Below the pieces are notes generated by a model. That model had not been told where the DNA came from and searched no databases. It worked only from the letters and a program-made list of their open reading frames with translations. The position numbers and the translations under genes are program-made. Shown one piece after another: positions 8,357-16,439 of a stretch of 64,000 bases of DNA. The stretch spans positions 228,884-292,883 of the forward strand of contig FOZF01000001.1 of NCBI GenBank assembly GCA_900113425.1, read 5' to 3'. This DNA comes from Stenotrophomonas maltophilia. Its GTDB lineage: Bacteria > Pseudomonadota > Gammaproteobacteria > Xanthomonadales > Xanthomonadaceae. Each line of letters starts with the position of its first letter. Position 1 is the stretch's first letter.

Positions 8357-8955
8357 ATGATCGCCCTGCTCCTGCGTACCTGCCTGGCTGCGCTGTGCTG
8401 CCTGTCCCTTCCCGTCATGGCCCAGGAGGCATCCTTCGGCTTTGGCCAGCAGAGCACCGAGACCTCGCAGACCACCCAGACCTCGACCACCCAGAGCAGC
8501 GATGGCACGGCCTCCGGCAACAGCGGCTCGATGACCTCGCAGTCCAGCACCCGCTCCGAGACGCGTTCCGAATCGAGCAGCGAGAGCACGGGCGTGGATC
8601 TGGATATCGGCGTCCCCGATGACACCGATCGCTGGGGCCAGGAACGCCGCCATCCCCGCGATCTCGTGACAGCGACCTGTTCGGCACGTGGACGCTGGGC
8701 GAGGAGAACGGGAACACCTGCACGATCGAGCTGAAGAGCATGGAGTGGTTCGGCGGCTACAGCGCCTACGTGCCGGCGGGCTGTCCAGAGGGCTTCTTCC
8801 CGGCCAACCGCTGGGTGCTTTCCGGCAACCAGTTGCTGCTGACCGATACCAGCAACACGGTGTACGGCCGTTTCCGTGCATCGGGCGGCGGGCGCTGGTC
8901 GGGCTTTCGCGAGTCCGACGGCGCGCGGCTGTACCTGAATCCGAAGGGTCGCTGA
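8357..8955 (+). pseudogene. AprI/Inh-family metalloprotease inhibitor, interrupted by a -1-type frameshift
   Basis: The gene opens at ATG 8357 with a signal peptide (MIALLLRTCLAALCCLSLPVMA) and a long Ser/Thr/Gln-rich linker. In that frame it then runs into unrelated sequence and stops at 8734. The missing inhibitor domain is intact in the frame used from about 8641 to 8955. It has the hallmarks of AprI/Inh proteins: LFGTWTLGEENGNTC, AGCPEGFFPANRWVLSGNQL and a final RLYLNPKGR, with the conserved Cys pair. One extra G in the run at 8641-8642 (AGGAAC) would join both halves as Q-G-T-P-P. No classical slippery heptamer is present, so a real or sequencing deletion is more likely than programmed frameshifting. 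An intact product would inhibit secreted serralysin-type proteases. Confidence 0.7.
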
Positions 8956-9025
8956 CGGACGCCCTGCACGCCCCGGGGACGGCAGCAGCAGGAAGATCAG
9001 GCGACCTTCCTTGAACCGCCCTGCG

Positions 9026-9985
9026 ATGTCCGCCCCCACCGGTCCCCGCCTCGTCATCTATGCCGCCCTGGCCGGCAACCTCGCCATTGCTGTGGCCAAA
9101 TTCATCGCCGCCGGCATTTCCGGCAGTTCGGCGATGCTCAGCGAAGGCGTGCACTCGCTGGTCGACACCCTGAACGAAGTGCTGTTGCTGTATGGGCTGC
9201 GCAGGGCCGGCAAGGCGCCGGACGCCGTGCATCCGTTCGGCTACGGGCGCGAGCTGTACTTCTGGAGCTTCATCGTGGCCTTGCTGGTGTTTGCCGCGGG
9301 CGCAGGCGTGTCGGCCTACGAGGGCATCCAGCACATCCGCCAGCCGGAACCGGCGACCCATCATGTACTGAGCTACAGCGTGCTGGGCATCTCCATCCTC
9401 TTCGAAGGCGCATCGTGGTGGGTGGCGCTGCGCGAGTTCCGTCGCACCAAGGGCAGGCTCGGCTATTTCGAGGCGTTCCGCCGCAGCAAGGACCCGTCCA
9501 CGTTCACCGTGCTTCTGGAGGACAGTGCAGCCCTGCTCGGTCTCGGATTCGCGCTGGCCGGGCTGGTCGCGGCGCAGCTGCTGGACATGCCGGTCCTGGA
9601 CGGCGTGGCCTCGCTGTGCATCGCCGCGGTACTGGCGGTGACTGCGTTCCTGCTGGCACGCGAGACCAAGGGTCTGCTGGTGGGCGAGCCTGCCCATCCA
9701 GCGGTGGCCGAGCGGATCCTGGCCGTCGCCGAAACCGATCCTGATCTGCGCAGCGCCAATGGCGTGACCACCCTGCAGATGGGCCCGGAGCAGGTGGTGG
9801 CCATGCTCAGCGCGGAGTTCGAAGATGATCGGCGTACGCCGCAGATCGAGGCCTGCATCACCCGCATCGAAAATGCCGTCAAGCGCGAGTACCCGGAGCT
9901 GGTGGCGCTGTTCATCAAACCGCAGACGCCGGAAGTCTACGCCGCCCGGCGTGCGGCGCTGCGCGCGCCGCGTTCACCGGATTGA
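9026..9985 (+). CDS. Cation diffusion facilitator (CDF) metal transporter
   Basis: A 319-residue inner-membrane metal/proton antiporter. The CDF signature is visible: SSAMLSEGVHSLVDTLNEVLLLYG in TM2, with Ser/His/Asp ligands, then HPFGYGRELYFWSFIVALLVF. There are about six membrane segments, with EDSAALLGLGFALAGL carrying the TM5 ligands. A cytoplasmic ferredoxin-like C-terminal domain follows (MGPEQVVAMLSAEFEDD). This subgroup resembles ZNT9-like CDFs. Zn, Mn or Fe export is likely but not distinguishable. ATG at 9026 is preferred to an in-frame TTG at 9011. Confidence 0.9.
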   Translation: MSAPTGPRLVIYAALAGNLAIAVAKFIAAGISGSSAMLSEGVHSLVDTLNEVLLLYGLRRAGKAPDAVHPFGYGRELYFWSFIVALLVFAAGAGVSAYEGIQHIRQPEPATHHVLSYSVLGISILFEGASWWVALREFRRTKGRLGYFEAFRRSKDPSTFTVLLEDSAALLGLGFALAGLVAAQLLDMPVLDGVASLCIAAVLAVTAFLLARETKGLLVGEPAHPAVAERILAVAETDPDLRSANGVTTLQMGPEQVVAMLSAEFEDDRRTPQIEACITRIENAVKREYPELVALFIKPQTPEVYAARRAALRAPRSPD

Positions 9986-10054
9986 CGCCGCGTCCGCATC
10001 CGCTTCACCCTGCCAGCGCCAGACTGATCCCCCGTTCGCCGACCCGCTACCGCC

Positions 10055-10687
10055 GTGCCCGACTGGCTGCCCGATCACTGGACGCTGCTGCCGCGCCGCT
10101 TCTACCAGCGTCCGCCGCAGGAGGTCGCCCCCGAACTCCTGAACGCGCTGCTGGTGCGCAGCGATGGGCGGGCGGCCCGTATCGTCGAGGTCGAGGCCTA
10201 CGGCGGCAGCCAGGACCCGGCCGCGCACTCCTACCGGGGACCGACGCCGCGGACAGCCAGCATGTTCGGGGAGGCCGGGCATCTGTACGTGTACTTCAGC
10301 TACGGCATCCACTGGGGAAGCAACGTGGTGTGCGGGCAGGAGCACGAGGGTGTAGCAGTCCTGCTGCGCGCAGCGGAGCCCGTGCAGGGCATCGACAGGA
10401 TGCGGGAACTCAGGCCAGCCGCACGGCACGACCACGATCTTGCCAGCGGTCCAGGCAAGCTGTCCCAGGCATTTGGCCTGGATCGGAGCTTCGACGGCGC
10501 CGATCTGGTGACGGGCAGCCACGGTGTCGTCATTGTCCGTGACGGCACACCTCCGCCGACGGACCCGGTCATCGGCCCGCGCATCGGCATCAGCCGCGCT
10601 GTCGACTTTCCGTGGCGATGGCATGTGCGGGGCCATCGACACGTCTCGGTACGCGCGCCCCGGCCGGCACCGGCGGCCCGCAGATGA
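10055..10687 (+). CDS. mpg: DNA-3-methyladenine glycosylase (AAG/MPG family)
   Basis: A 210-residue base-excision repair enzyme that removes alkylated purines from DNA. Family motifs are IVEVEAYGGSQDPAAHSYRGPTPRTASMFGEAGHLYVYFSYGIHW, which contains the catalytic Glu and the intercalating Tyr region, and LASGPGKLSQAFGLDRSFDG. A final PRIGISRAVDFPWRWHVRGH segment is typical of the family. It starts with GTG at 10055, and its stop overlaps the next small gene as ATGA. xthA and ycaQ, also repair genes, lie close by. Confidence 0.92.
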   Translation: MPDWLPDHWTLLPRRFYQRPPQEVAPELLNALLVRSDGRAARIVEVEAYGGSQDPAAHSYRGPTPRTASMFGEAGHLYVYFSYGIHWGSNVVCGQEHEGVAVLLRAAEPVQGIDRMRELRPAARHDHDLASGPGKLSQAFGLDRSFDGADLVTGSHGVVIVRDGTPPPTDPVIGPRIGISRAVDFPWRWHVRGHRHVSVRAPRPAPAARR

Positions 10688-10878
10688 CGCCGCTGGACCG
10701 GACATTGCGGCGTGAGCTGGAGATCGACGGCCAGCACTACACGCTGACGCTTGATCCGCAGGGCCTGAAGCTGGTGGAGAAGGGTCGGCGCAAGGGCGTG
10801 GTTCTGCGCTGGCGTGACCTGGTGTCGGGTGATGCCGCCCTGGCCGCCGCCCTGCAGGCATCGCTGCAGGCGCGTTGA
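10684..10878 (+). CDS. Small conserved-looking hypothetical protein
   Basis: A 64-residue charged protein without signal or membrane segment. Its pattern (YTLTLDPQGLKLVEKGRRKGVVLRWRDLVSGDAALAAALQASL) suggests a small beta-strand pair followed by a helix. The ATG overlaps the mpg stop (ATGA), so it is translated together with the glycosylase. No function is recognised. It converges on xthA. Confidence 0.6.
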   Translation: MTPLDRTLRRELEIDGQHYTLTLDPQGLKLVEKGRRKGVVLRWRDLVSGDAALAAALQASLQAR

Positions 10879-10923
10879 GCGGATGCCCCACCCGCAGCGC
10901 CGATGGACAACGCCGGTTCCGGA

Positions 10924-11715
10924 TCAGGTGCGCACCGTCACCCACGTTGGCGCGTGATCGCTGGCCTTGTCCTGCAGGCGCACCCAACGGTCCACGCCTG
11001 CATCCACAAGGCGTGCCGCCAGGACCGGGTTCAGCAGCAGGTGATCGATGCGCAGTCCCCGGTCGCGCTCGGCATGCTGGCGGAAGTAATCCCAGAATGT
11101 ATAGATCGTGCTGTCGCCGTGCACGCTCCGCAGGGCGTCGGTCCAACCCTGCGCGAGCAGATGCTCGAACTGCTCACGCACCTCCGGCTGGAACAGCGCG
11201 TCGCGGCGCCATGCCTTCGGGTCGTACACATCGGCCTCGGTCGGGATGACGTTGAAATCCCCCAGCAGCACAGCAGGGTGCGGGAGATCGACGAGGCTGC
11301 GCGCGTGGCGGATCAGGCGCTTCATCCAGCGCAGCTTGTAGTCGAACCTGGGGCCCGGCCGGGGATTGCCGTTGGGCAGATAGAGACCGCCAACGACGAT
11401 GCCGTGCACCGCCGCTTCCAGATAGCGGCTCTGCACATCCGCCGGTTCGCCCGGCAACCGACGTCGGCTTTCCACCGGCACCGCATCCCTTGCCAGCAGG
11501 GCCACGCCGTTCCATCGCGCCTCGCCAAGCCACAGCGCACCGTAGCCGGCCTGCTCCAGCGCATCGGCCGGGAATGCCGCATCCGCGGCCTTCAGCTCCT
11601 GCAATGCGACCACGTCCGGCGATGTCCTGTCGAGCCAGGCAAGCAGATGGGGCAAGCGCGTGCCGATACCGTTGACGTTGAACGTGGCGATGCGCAGCGT
11701 CTTGCGGCGGGCCAT
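10924..11715 (-). CDS. xthA: Exodeoxyribonuclease III (AP endonuclease)
   Basis: A 263-residue Mg-dependent nuclease of the exonuclease III/APE1 family that cuts at abasic sites and degrades DNA 3' to 5'. Visible motifs are IATFNVNGIGTRLPHL (Asn metal ligand), VVALQELKAADAAFP (catalytic Glu), LLGDFNVIPTEADVYDP (catalytic Asp and Asn) and a terminal ASDHAPTWVTV carrying the Asp-His pair. It acts downstream of glycosylases such as the neighbouring mpg product. The start at 11715 has AGGAGTGC upstream. It diverges from the GH13 gene. Confidence 0.95.
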   Translation of the reverse strand: MARRKTLRIATFNVNGIGTRLPHLLAWLDRTSPDVVALQELKAADAAFPADALEQAGYGALWLGEARWNGVALLARDAVPVESRRRLPGEPADVQSRYLEAAVHGIVVGGLYLPNGNPRPGPRFDYKLRWMKRLIRHARSLVDLPHPAVLLGDFNVIPTEADVYDPKAWRRDALFQPEVREQFEHLLAQGWTDALRSVHGDSTIYTFWDYFRQHAERDRGLRIDHLLLNPVLAARLVDAGVDRWVRLQDKASDHAPTWVTVRT

Positions 11716-11876
11716 GCAGCACTCCTGAAGCCGGCGGGCAGAGGTACCACTGTGCCTGCGCCGTCATGCAGACGCCGTCGACGTCGCGTCATGCCCTGGA
11801 TGCATCTGGTTCACAGTCACATGCCCCCTGTGGCGCCACGCTGGGCAACCGTCAGCCGCGCCGGAGGAACCTGTCC

Positions 11877-13463
11877 ATGGCGGTACGCCCACTGCATTCG
11901 ATCTATCAGGTCGACCCCTACCTGTTCCGCGACAGCACAGGGCACGGCTGGGGCACGCTCGACGGCGTCACCGAGAAGCTCGATTATCTGCAGTGGCTCG
12001 GGGTCAGCCATGTCTGGCTGCTGCCCTTCTATCGCAACGCTGGCCGTGACGGCGGCTATGACGTCACCGACCATTATCGCATCGACCCGCGACTGGGCGA
12101 CGATGCTGCCTTCCAGCGGCTGATCGAGGCCGCGCACGCGCACGGCATCGGTATCATTGCCGAGCTGATCATGCAGCACACGGCCAGCGCACACCCCTGG
12201 TTCGCCGCTGCGCAGCAGGGCGATCCGCACTGGCGACCGTGGTACCTGTGGAGTGACGAGGTGCCGGACGACGGGTTGCAGCCGATGTTCCCGCCGATCG
12301 AAGCATCGACCTGGAGCTGGGACGCCCAGGCCGGCGCGTTCAACCGCCACATGTTCTACCGACATGAACCCGATCTGGAACTGGCGCACGCGCCGGTCCG
12401 CGACGAACTGCATCGGGTGATGACGCACTGGCTGCGGCGCGGCGTCTCAGGCTTCCGTGTCGACGCCGTGCCCTACATGGTCGAACGCGCACGCCAGGCC
12501 GATCCCCGCGACGATGGCCTGTGGCTGCTGGAAGACATGCGCGCCACCGCCGACGCGCAGCAACCCGGCCTCCCGCTTATCGGCGAGGCCGATGTCAGCG
12601 CCGGTCAGTACGGCGACTTCATCTGCCAGGGACGCCGTCTGTCGCACCTGCTCGACTTCCACCTGAACAATCACTTCTTCCTTGCCCTGGCACGCGGTGA
12701 TGCCAGCGAGGTGGCCCGGGTCATGGCCGAGTACGGTCCACACGCGCCGCCCGGTACGCGCATCGCCTGGCTGCGCAACAACGATGAGCTGGATCTTGAG
12801 CAGTTGGAACCGGAAGAGCGCGAGGAAGTGATGCAGCGTTTCGCCCCTGACCCGGGCATGCGCATCTACCGGCGGGGCATCCGGCGCCGCCTGGCACCGA
12901 TGCTGGACGGCGATGTCGATTGGCAGGCCATGGCGTGGGCTGCACTGCTGTCGTTGGGTCAGGTGCCGGTCATCCGCTATGGCGAGGAGATCGGGCTGGG
13001 GGACTGCCTGGAACTGCCGGAGCGCAATGCGGTCAGGATGCCGATGCACTGGCATGGTGGTCCCGGCGCAGGGTTCTGTGACGATCCTCGCCACGCGTGG
13101 CGAGCTCCGCCTGCTGACGGGCCGTTCGGCTACCGCTCGGTCAACGTGGCAGCACAGCGCGACACCCCGGGATCACTGCTGCTGCGCGTGCGTGAACTGT
13201 TGCGCCAGCGGGCTGCCCATCCAGTGCTGCAGCAGGGGCCGCACGTGCTGCCCTCACCCTCGCCTGCGCTGCTGGTGCTCGCCTACGACGACGGTTCCGC
13301 GCAGGCGCTGGCGCTGATCAACTTCGCATCGGAGGAGATCGAGATCGACCTGGCGGGCACGGCATCATTGCCACCCGTGGTCAATCACGGCGCGCGCATC
13401 GATGGCACCCGTTGCCGGGTGCGTGGGCATGGCTACGCCTGGCTGGCGGGCGACGCGTCCTGA
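11877..13463 (+). CDS. GH13 alpha-amylase-family protein, trehalose-synthase-like, with altered active-site regions
   Basis: A 528-residue cytoplasmic GH13 protein whose opening (IYQVDPYLFRDSTGHGWGTLDGVTEKLDYLQWLGVSHVWLLPFY) and overall plan follow trehalose synthases. The catalytic triad is present: nucleophile Asp196 in GFRVDAVP, acid/base Glu237 in IGEADVS and Asp303. The usually invariant second-shell residues differ. Region I reads ELIMQH (Glu96, Gln100) in place of the usual D-x-x-x-N-H, and region IV reads RNND with Asn302 where a His is normal. A C-terminal beta domain ends the protein. GGAGGA lies eight bases before ATG 11877. Its 3' end overlaps the convergent LLM gene by 31 bases. 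Substrate and reaction are uncertain. Confidence 0.8.
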   Translation: MAVRPLHSIYQVDPYLFRDSTGHGWGTLDGVTEKLDYLQWLGVSHVWLLPFYRNAGRDGGYDVTDHYRIDPRLGDDAAFQRLIEAAHAHGIGIIAELIMQHTASAHPWFAAAQQGDPHWRPWYLWSDEVPDDGLQPMFPPIEASTWSWDAQAGAFNRHMFYRHEPDLELAHAPVRDELHRVMTHWLRRGVSGFRVDAVPYMVERARQADPRDDGLWLLEDMRATADAQQPGLPLIGEADVSAGQYGDFICQGRRLSHLLDFHLNNHFFLALARGDASEVARVMAEYGPHAPPGTRIAWLRNNDELDLEQLEPEEREEVMQRFAPDPGMRIYRRGIRRRLAPMLDGDVDWQAMAWAALLSLGQVPVIRYGEEIGLGDCLELPERNAVRMPMHWHGGPGAGFCDDPRHAWRAPPADGPFGYRSVNVAAQRDTPGSLLLRVRELLRQRAAHPVLQQGPHVLPSPSPALLVLAYDDGSAQALALINFASEEIEIDLAGTASLPPVVNHGARIDGTRCRVRGHGYAWLAGDAS

Positions 13464-14422
13464 GTGCGCAGCCCCGGCAGCACGTGCGCCGCGAAATCGT
13501 CGATGAAGCGGTCCTGCTCCCGGTTCACGTTGTGCAGGTAGATGCGGTCAAACCCAAGCCCCTGCAGGTCCTGCAGCCAGCCCAGATGACGGCGCGGATC
13601 CGCGGAGACGTGCACGTGACGGCGCAGCGTGCCGGCATCCACCGATCGCGCACGTGCCTCGAACTGCGCGGGCTGGTCCAGGTTTTCGGCCAGCTCCGGC
13701 GCCAGGACGTTGGCGCTCCACTGCTCCATTGCACCCTCCAGCGCCGCTTGTTCCGCGCGCGCATAGGACAGCTTGGCCTGCAGGTACATCGGCTTGCCAG
13801 CGCCGCCACCTTCCTCGAAGGCCGCCACCACGCGGCGCAGCTGCGGCAACGGCTGGCTGATGGTGATGAGGCCGTCGGCCCAGCCGCCCAGCCAGCGCGC
13901 GGTCTGCTCGCTGACGGCCGCGCCCAGCAGCGGCAACGGCAACGCCGGCCGGCTGTACAGACGCGCCTGCCTCACATCGAAGGCGCCACGGTGATCCACC
14001 CGTTCGCCGGCCCATAGACGTCGCATCACCCCTGCCGCTTCGTACAGTGCCTGCTGTCGTTCGGCCTTGGGATTCCAGGGCCGGCCGGTGACGCGCTCGT
14101 TCAGCGCCTCACCGGTTCCGAGTGCCAGCCAGATCCGGCCGGGCGCCAGCTGCTCCAGGGTGGATGCCGCCTGCGCCACCAGCGCGGGATGCTGACGCAG
14201 CATCGGGCACGTCACCATGCCCAGCGTCAACCCGCTCTGCACGGCCAGAGCACCCGCCCAGACCCAGCTGTGGCCCGACTGCCCCTGCGCGGTGGTCCAG
14301 GGATGGAAGTGGTCAGAGCACATCAGCGCTTCGAAGCCGGCCTGTTCCGCGCGCAGGGCCAGCCCCAGCAACGTGGCCGGAGCAAACTGCTCATGGGAAG
14401 CGTGGTAGCCGATGGTCATCAC
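13433..14422 (-). CDS. LLM-class flavin-dependent oxidoreductase (F420/FMN type)
   Basis: A 329-residue luciferase-like TIM-barrel protein. It shows the family opening IGYHASHEQFAPATLLGLALRAEQAGFEALMCSDHFHPW, the LTLGMVTCPMLRQHPALVAQAASTLEQLAPGRIWLALGTGEALNE segment and LPLLGAAVSEQTARWLGGWADGLIT. These resemble the F420-dependent glucose-6-phosphate dehydrogenase-like group. In this lineage the cofactor could equally be FMN. It overlaps the GH13 gene tail-to-tail and diverges from the rhodopsin-transducer-like gene. No substrate can be assigned. Confidence 0.85.
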   Translation of the reverse strand: MMTIGYHASHEQFAPATLLGLALRAEQAGFEALMCSDHFHPWTTAQGQSGHSWVWAGALAVQSGLTLGMVTCPMLRQHPALVAQAASTLEQLAPGRIWLALGTGEALNERVTGRPWNPKAERQQALYEAAGVMRRLWAGERVDHRGAFDVRQARLYSRPALPLPLLGAAVSEQTARWLGGWADGLITISQPLPQLRRVVAAFEEGGGAGKPMYLQAKLSYARAEQAALEGAMEQWSANVLAPELAENLDQPAQFEARARSVDAGTLRRHVHVSADPRRHLGWLQDLQGLGFDRIYLHNVNREQDRFIDDFAAHVLPGLRTQDASPASQA

Positions 14423-14478
14423 GTGTTCCGTGCGGGTAATGGACAGGATGGCAACACCTTCACGGCTAAAACCACGTC

Positions 14479-14862
14479 ATGAAAATGACTTCATCCTGCA
14501 TCGGGCGTCGACGCTGGGCCATCGCCGAGGGCTACATCCCGGCCTGGAGCACCGGCCCCTCACCGGAACTGCAGAGTCACGAAACGTGCTGCATGCTCAA
14601 CGCCGGCGATACCGATGCGCATGTCACGCTGGTCCTGTACTTCGAGGACCGCGAGCCGGCAGGCCCCTATCAGCTGCTGGTTCCGGCACGACGCACCCGC
14701 CACCTGCGCTTCAATGACCTGGATGATCCCGAACCGGTGCCGCGCGGTACCGGCTTCGCCACGCTCATCACCTCGGACCAGCCCCTGGTGGTGCAGCACA
14801 CACGGCTGGATTCGCGGCAATCCGCCAACAGCATCATGACCACCATCGCCCACCCGCTGTGA
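14479..14862 (+). CDS. Sensory rhodopsin transducer (ASRT) family protein
   Basis: A 127-residue all-beta cytoplasmic protein matching the family of Anabaena sensory rhodopsin transducer, formerly DUF1362. It shows WAIAEGYIPAWSTGPSPELQSHETCCMLNAGDTDAHVTLVLYFEDREPAGPY, then VPARRTRHLRFNDLDDPEPVPRGTGFATLITSDQPLVVQHTRLDSRQ. Anabaena ASRT is a tetramer that binds a photoreceptor and DNA, but most bacterial homologues live without any rhodopsin, as here: no retinal protein is nearby. It sits beside the GH13, LLM and SDR genes, suggesting a stress or sugar-binding role. No strong ribosome-binding site is seen. Confidence 0.8.
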   Translation: MKMTSSCIGRRRWAIAEGYIPAWSTGPSPELQSHETCCMLNAGDTDAHVTLVLYFEDREPAGPYQLLVPARRTRHLRFNDLDDPEPVPRGTGFATLITSDQPLVVQHTRLDSRQSANSIMTTIAHPL

Positions 14863-14964
14863 ATCTATCGCCAGCGGCGTCCACATCCTCACCACAGCGC
14901 GCCGCCTGATCGTTTACCGGCCGCGGCACAGACTGGGGCCGTTTCCCGATGAGGAGCTCCCGAG

Positions 14965-15831
14965 ATGACCCTGCCCGACTACCCGCGCCCCCCCTTTCCG
15001 CCCCAGCAGCAATCCTTTCCCGGCAAGACCGCGAAGATGACGCCGCGGCCGGACCATGGTGAGGACAGCTATCGCGGCCACGGCCTGCTGCAGGGTCGAA
15101 AGGCGCTCATCACCGGCGGCGACAGCGGAATCGGTGCAGCCGTGGCCATCGCTTTCGCGCGCGAAGGTGCCGACGTGGCCATTGCCTTCCTGGACGGCGA
15201 ACAGGACGATGCCCATCACGTGCAGCAGCAGATCGAGCAGGCCGGCCGCAAGGCCGTGCTGGTGCCCTGCGACATCAGCGACCCCGCACAGGCACGCTCG
15301 CTGGTGGACCGTGTCGCCAGCGAACTCGATGGCCTGGACATCCTGGTCAACAATGCAGCCTACCAACGCTATTACGAGAACTTCGAAGACATCACGCTCG
15401 ACGACTGGAAACGCACGTTCGATACCAACGTGCACGCCGTGTTCAACCTTACGCGCCTGTGCGTGCCACACCTGCGTGGCGGTGGAGCGATCATCAACAC
15501 CGCCTCGGTGAACTCCAAGCGGCCGACGCCCAACATCCTGCCCTACTCCGCCACCAAGGGTGCCGTAGCCAATCTCACCCTGGGCCTGGCCGGCCTGCTG
15601 GCCGAGCACAGGATCCGCGTCAACGCCGTACTGCCGGGCCCGATCTGGACACCGTTCATCCCTGCAGGGATGTCCGCCGACGAGGTGGAGCAGTTCGGGT
15701 CGCAGACGCCGTTCGGACGCCCGGGCCAGCCCGCTGAACTGGCGTCAGCCTACGTGATGCTGGCATCGGACAGCGCAAGCTACACCTCCGGAGCACTGCT
15801 CACCATCTCCGGCGGCGCCGCCACGCTGTGA
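14965..15831 (+). CDS. SDR-family oxidoreductase (YghA/general-stress type)
   Basis: A 288-residue short-chain dehydrogenase with the extended N-terminus typical of the stress-linked YghA/YdaD group (PFPPQQQSFPGKTAKMTPRPDHGEDSYRG). It has the nucleotide motif ITGGDSGIG, the NNAA motif, the Ser of ASVN and the catalytic YSATK. The family reduces or oxidises small carbonyl substrates with NAD(P)H. AGGAGCTCCCGAG precedes the ATG. The stop overlaps the GTG of the MscS gene (GTGA), so the two are translationally coupled. Confidence 0.9.
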   Translation: MTLPDYPRPPFPPQQQSFPGKTAKMTPRPDHGEDSYRGHGLLQGRKALITGGDSGIGAAVAIAFAREGADVAIAFLDGEQDDAHHVQQQIEQAGRKAVLVPCDISDPAQARSLVDRVASELDGLDILVNNAAYQRYYENFEDITLDDWKRTFDTNVHAVFNLTRLCVPHLRGGGAIINTASVNSKRPTPNILPYSATKGAVANLTLGLAGLLAEHRIRVNAVLPGPIWTPFIPAGMSADEVEQFGSQTPFGRPGQPAELASAYVMLASDSASYTSGALLTISGGAATL

Positions 15832-16397
15832 CACAGATGAACAGGTGGCCGCCCTGGATCGGTGACTGGCTTGCCACTGTAGTGCCGATGGCGGAAGTGC
15901 TGGCGATCCTGGGCGCGGCGTGGCTGTTGGTTCGGGCACTGGCATGGCTTCTGCTTGCAGCGCGCAGACGCGGCAGACTGGCTCCGGAACTGCATGTCGG
16001 CCTGCGCCGGGGTGGAGCACTGCTGCTCTATCTGGCGGCGGCGCTGCTGGTGCTGGAGCGGCTGGGAGTCTCGCGCTCGGTACTGTGGACCGCGCTCACC
16101 GGCTTCATGGCGGTGGGTGCGGTGGCGTTCTTCGCCGCGTGGAGCGTTCTCTCCAACCTGTTCTGCTCTTTCCTCATCGTGGCGACCCGTCCATTCCGGA
16201 TCAACGACACCATCGAAGTGCTGGACAGCGTGGACAAGCCGGGGCTATGCGGCCAGGTGGTGGACATCAACCTGATCTACACGACGCTCAGCGATCATGG
16301 CGAAGGCGCACGCGGATGCCTGGTGCGCGTCCCCAACTCATTGTTCTTCCAGCGGATCACCCGTCATCGCGGCGATGGCAGGGCGCCGATAGGGTAG
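15828..16397 (+). CDS. Small mechanosensitive channel of the MscS family
   Basis: A 189-residue inner-membrane protein with three N-terminal hydrophobic segments. The third is the pore-lining, Gly/Ala-rich helix (VGAVAFFAAWSVLSNLFCSFLIVATRPFRINDTIEV), followed by the start of the MscS beta domain (GQVVDINLIYTTLSD, VRVPNSLFFQRITR). The large C-terminal cage domain of E. coli MscS is absent, so this is a minimal form. It would open under membrane tension in osmotic downshock. The start is GTG at 15828, overlapping the SDR stop; ATG 15837 is an alternative. Its stop codon lies inside a GTAG-capped palindrome. Confidence 0.88.
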   Translation: MTQMNRWPPWIGDWLATVVPMAEVLAILGAAWLLVRALAWLLLAARRRGRLAPELHVGLRRGGALLLYLAAALLVLERLGVSRSVLWTALTGFMAVGAVAFFAAWSVLSNLFCSFLIVATRPFRINDTIEVLDSVDKPGLCGQVVDINLIYTTLSDHGEGARGCLVRVPNSLFFQRITRHRGDGRAPIG

Positions 16398-16439
16398 CGT
16401 CGGGCATCCCGCTGGACTCCCTTCCAGCGACGGCTACCC
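16392..16439. repeat. GTAG-capped imperfect palindrome (SMAG/REP-like) between convergent genes
   Basis: GGGTAGCGTCG at the left pairs with CGACGGCTACCC at the right apart from one unpaired base, and an inner CTGGA/TCCAG also pairs. Both ends carry the tetranucleotide GTAG pointing outward, as in S. maltophilia SMAG elements. The TAG at each end is the stop codon of the flanking gene (mscS-like at 16395-16397; ycaQ at 16434-16436, minus strand). It probably works as a bidirectional terminator or mRNA-end stabiliser. Confidence 0.5.

Noticed and set aside
8630..8660. Programmed -1 ribosomal frameshift in the AprI/Inh gene
   Set aside because: No X-XXY-YYZ slippery heptamer or downstream pseudoknot was seen; a single-base deletion is the simpler explanation.
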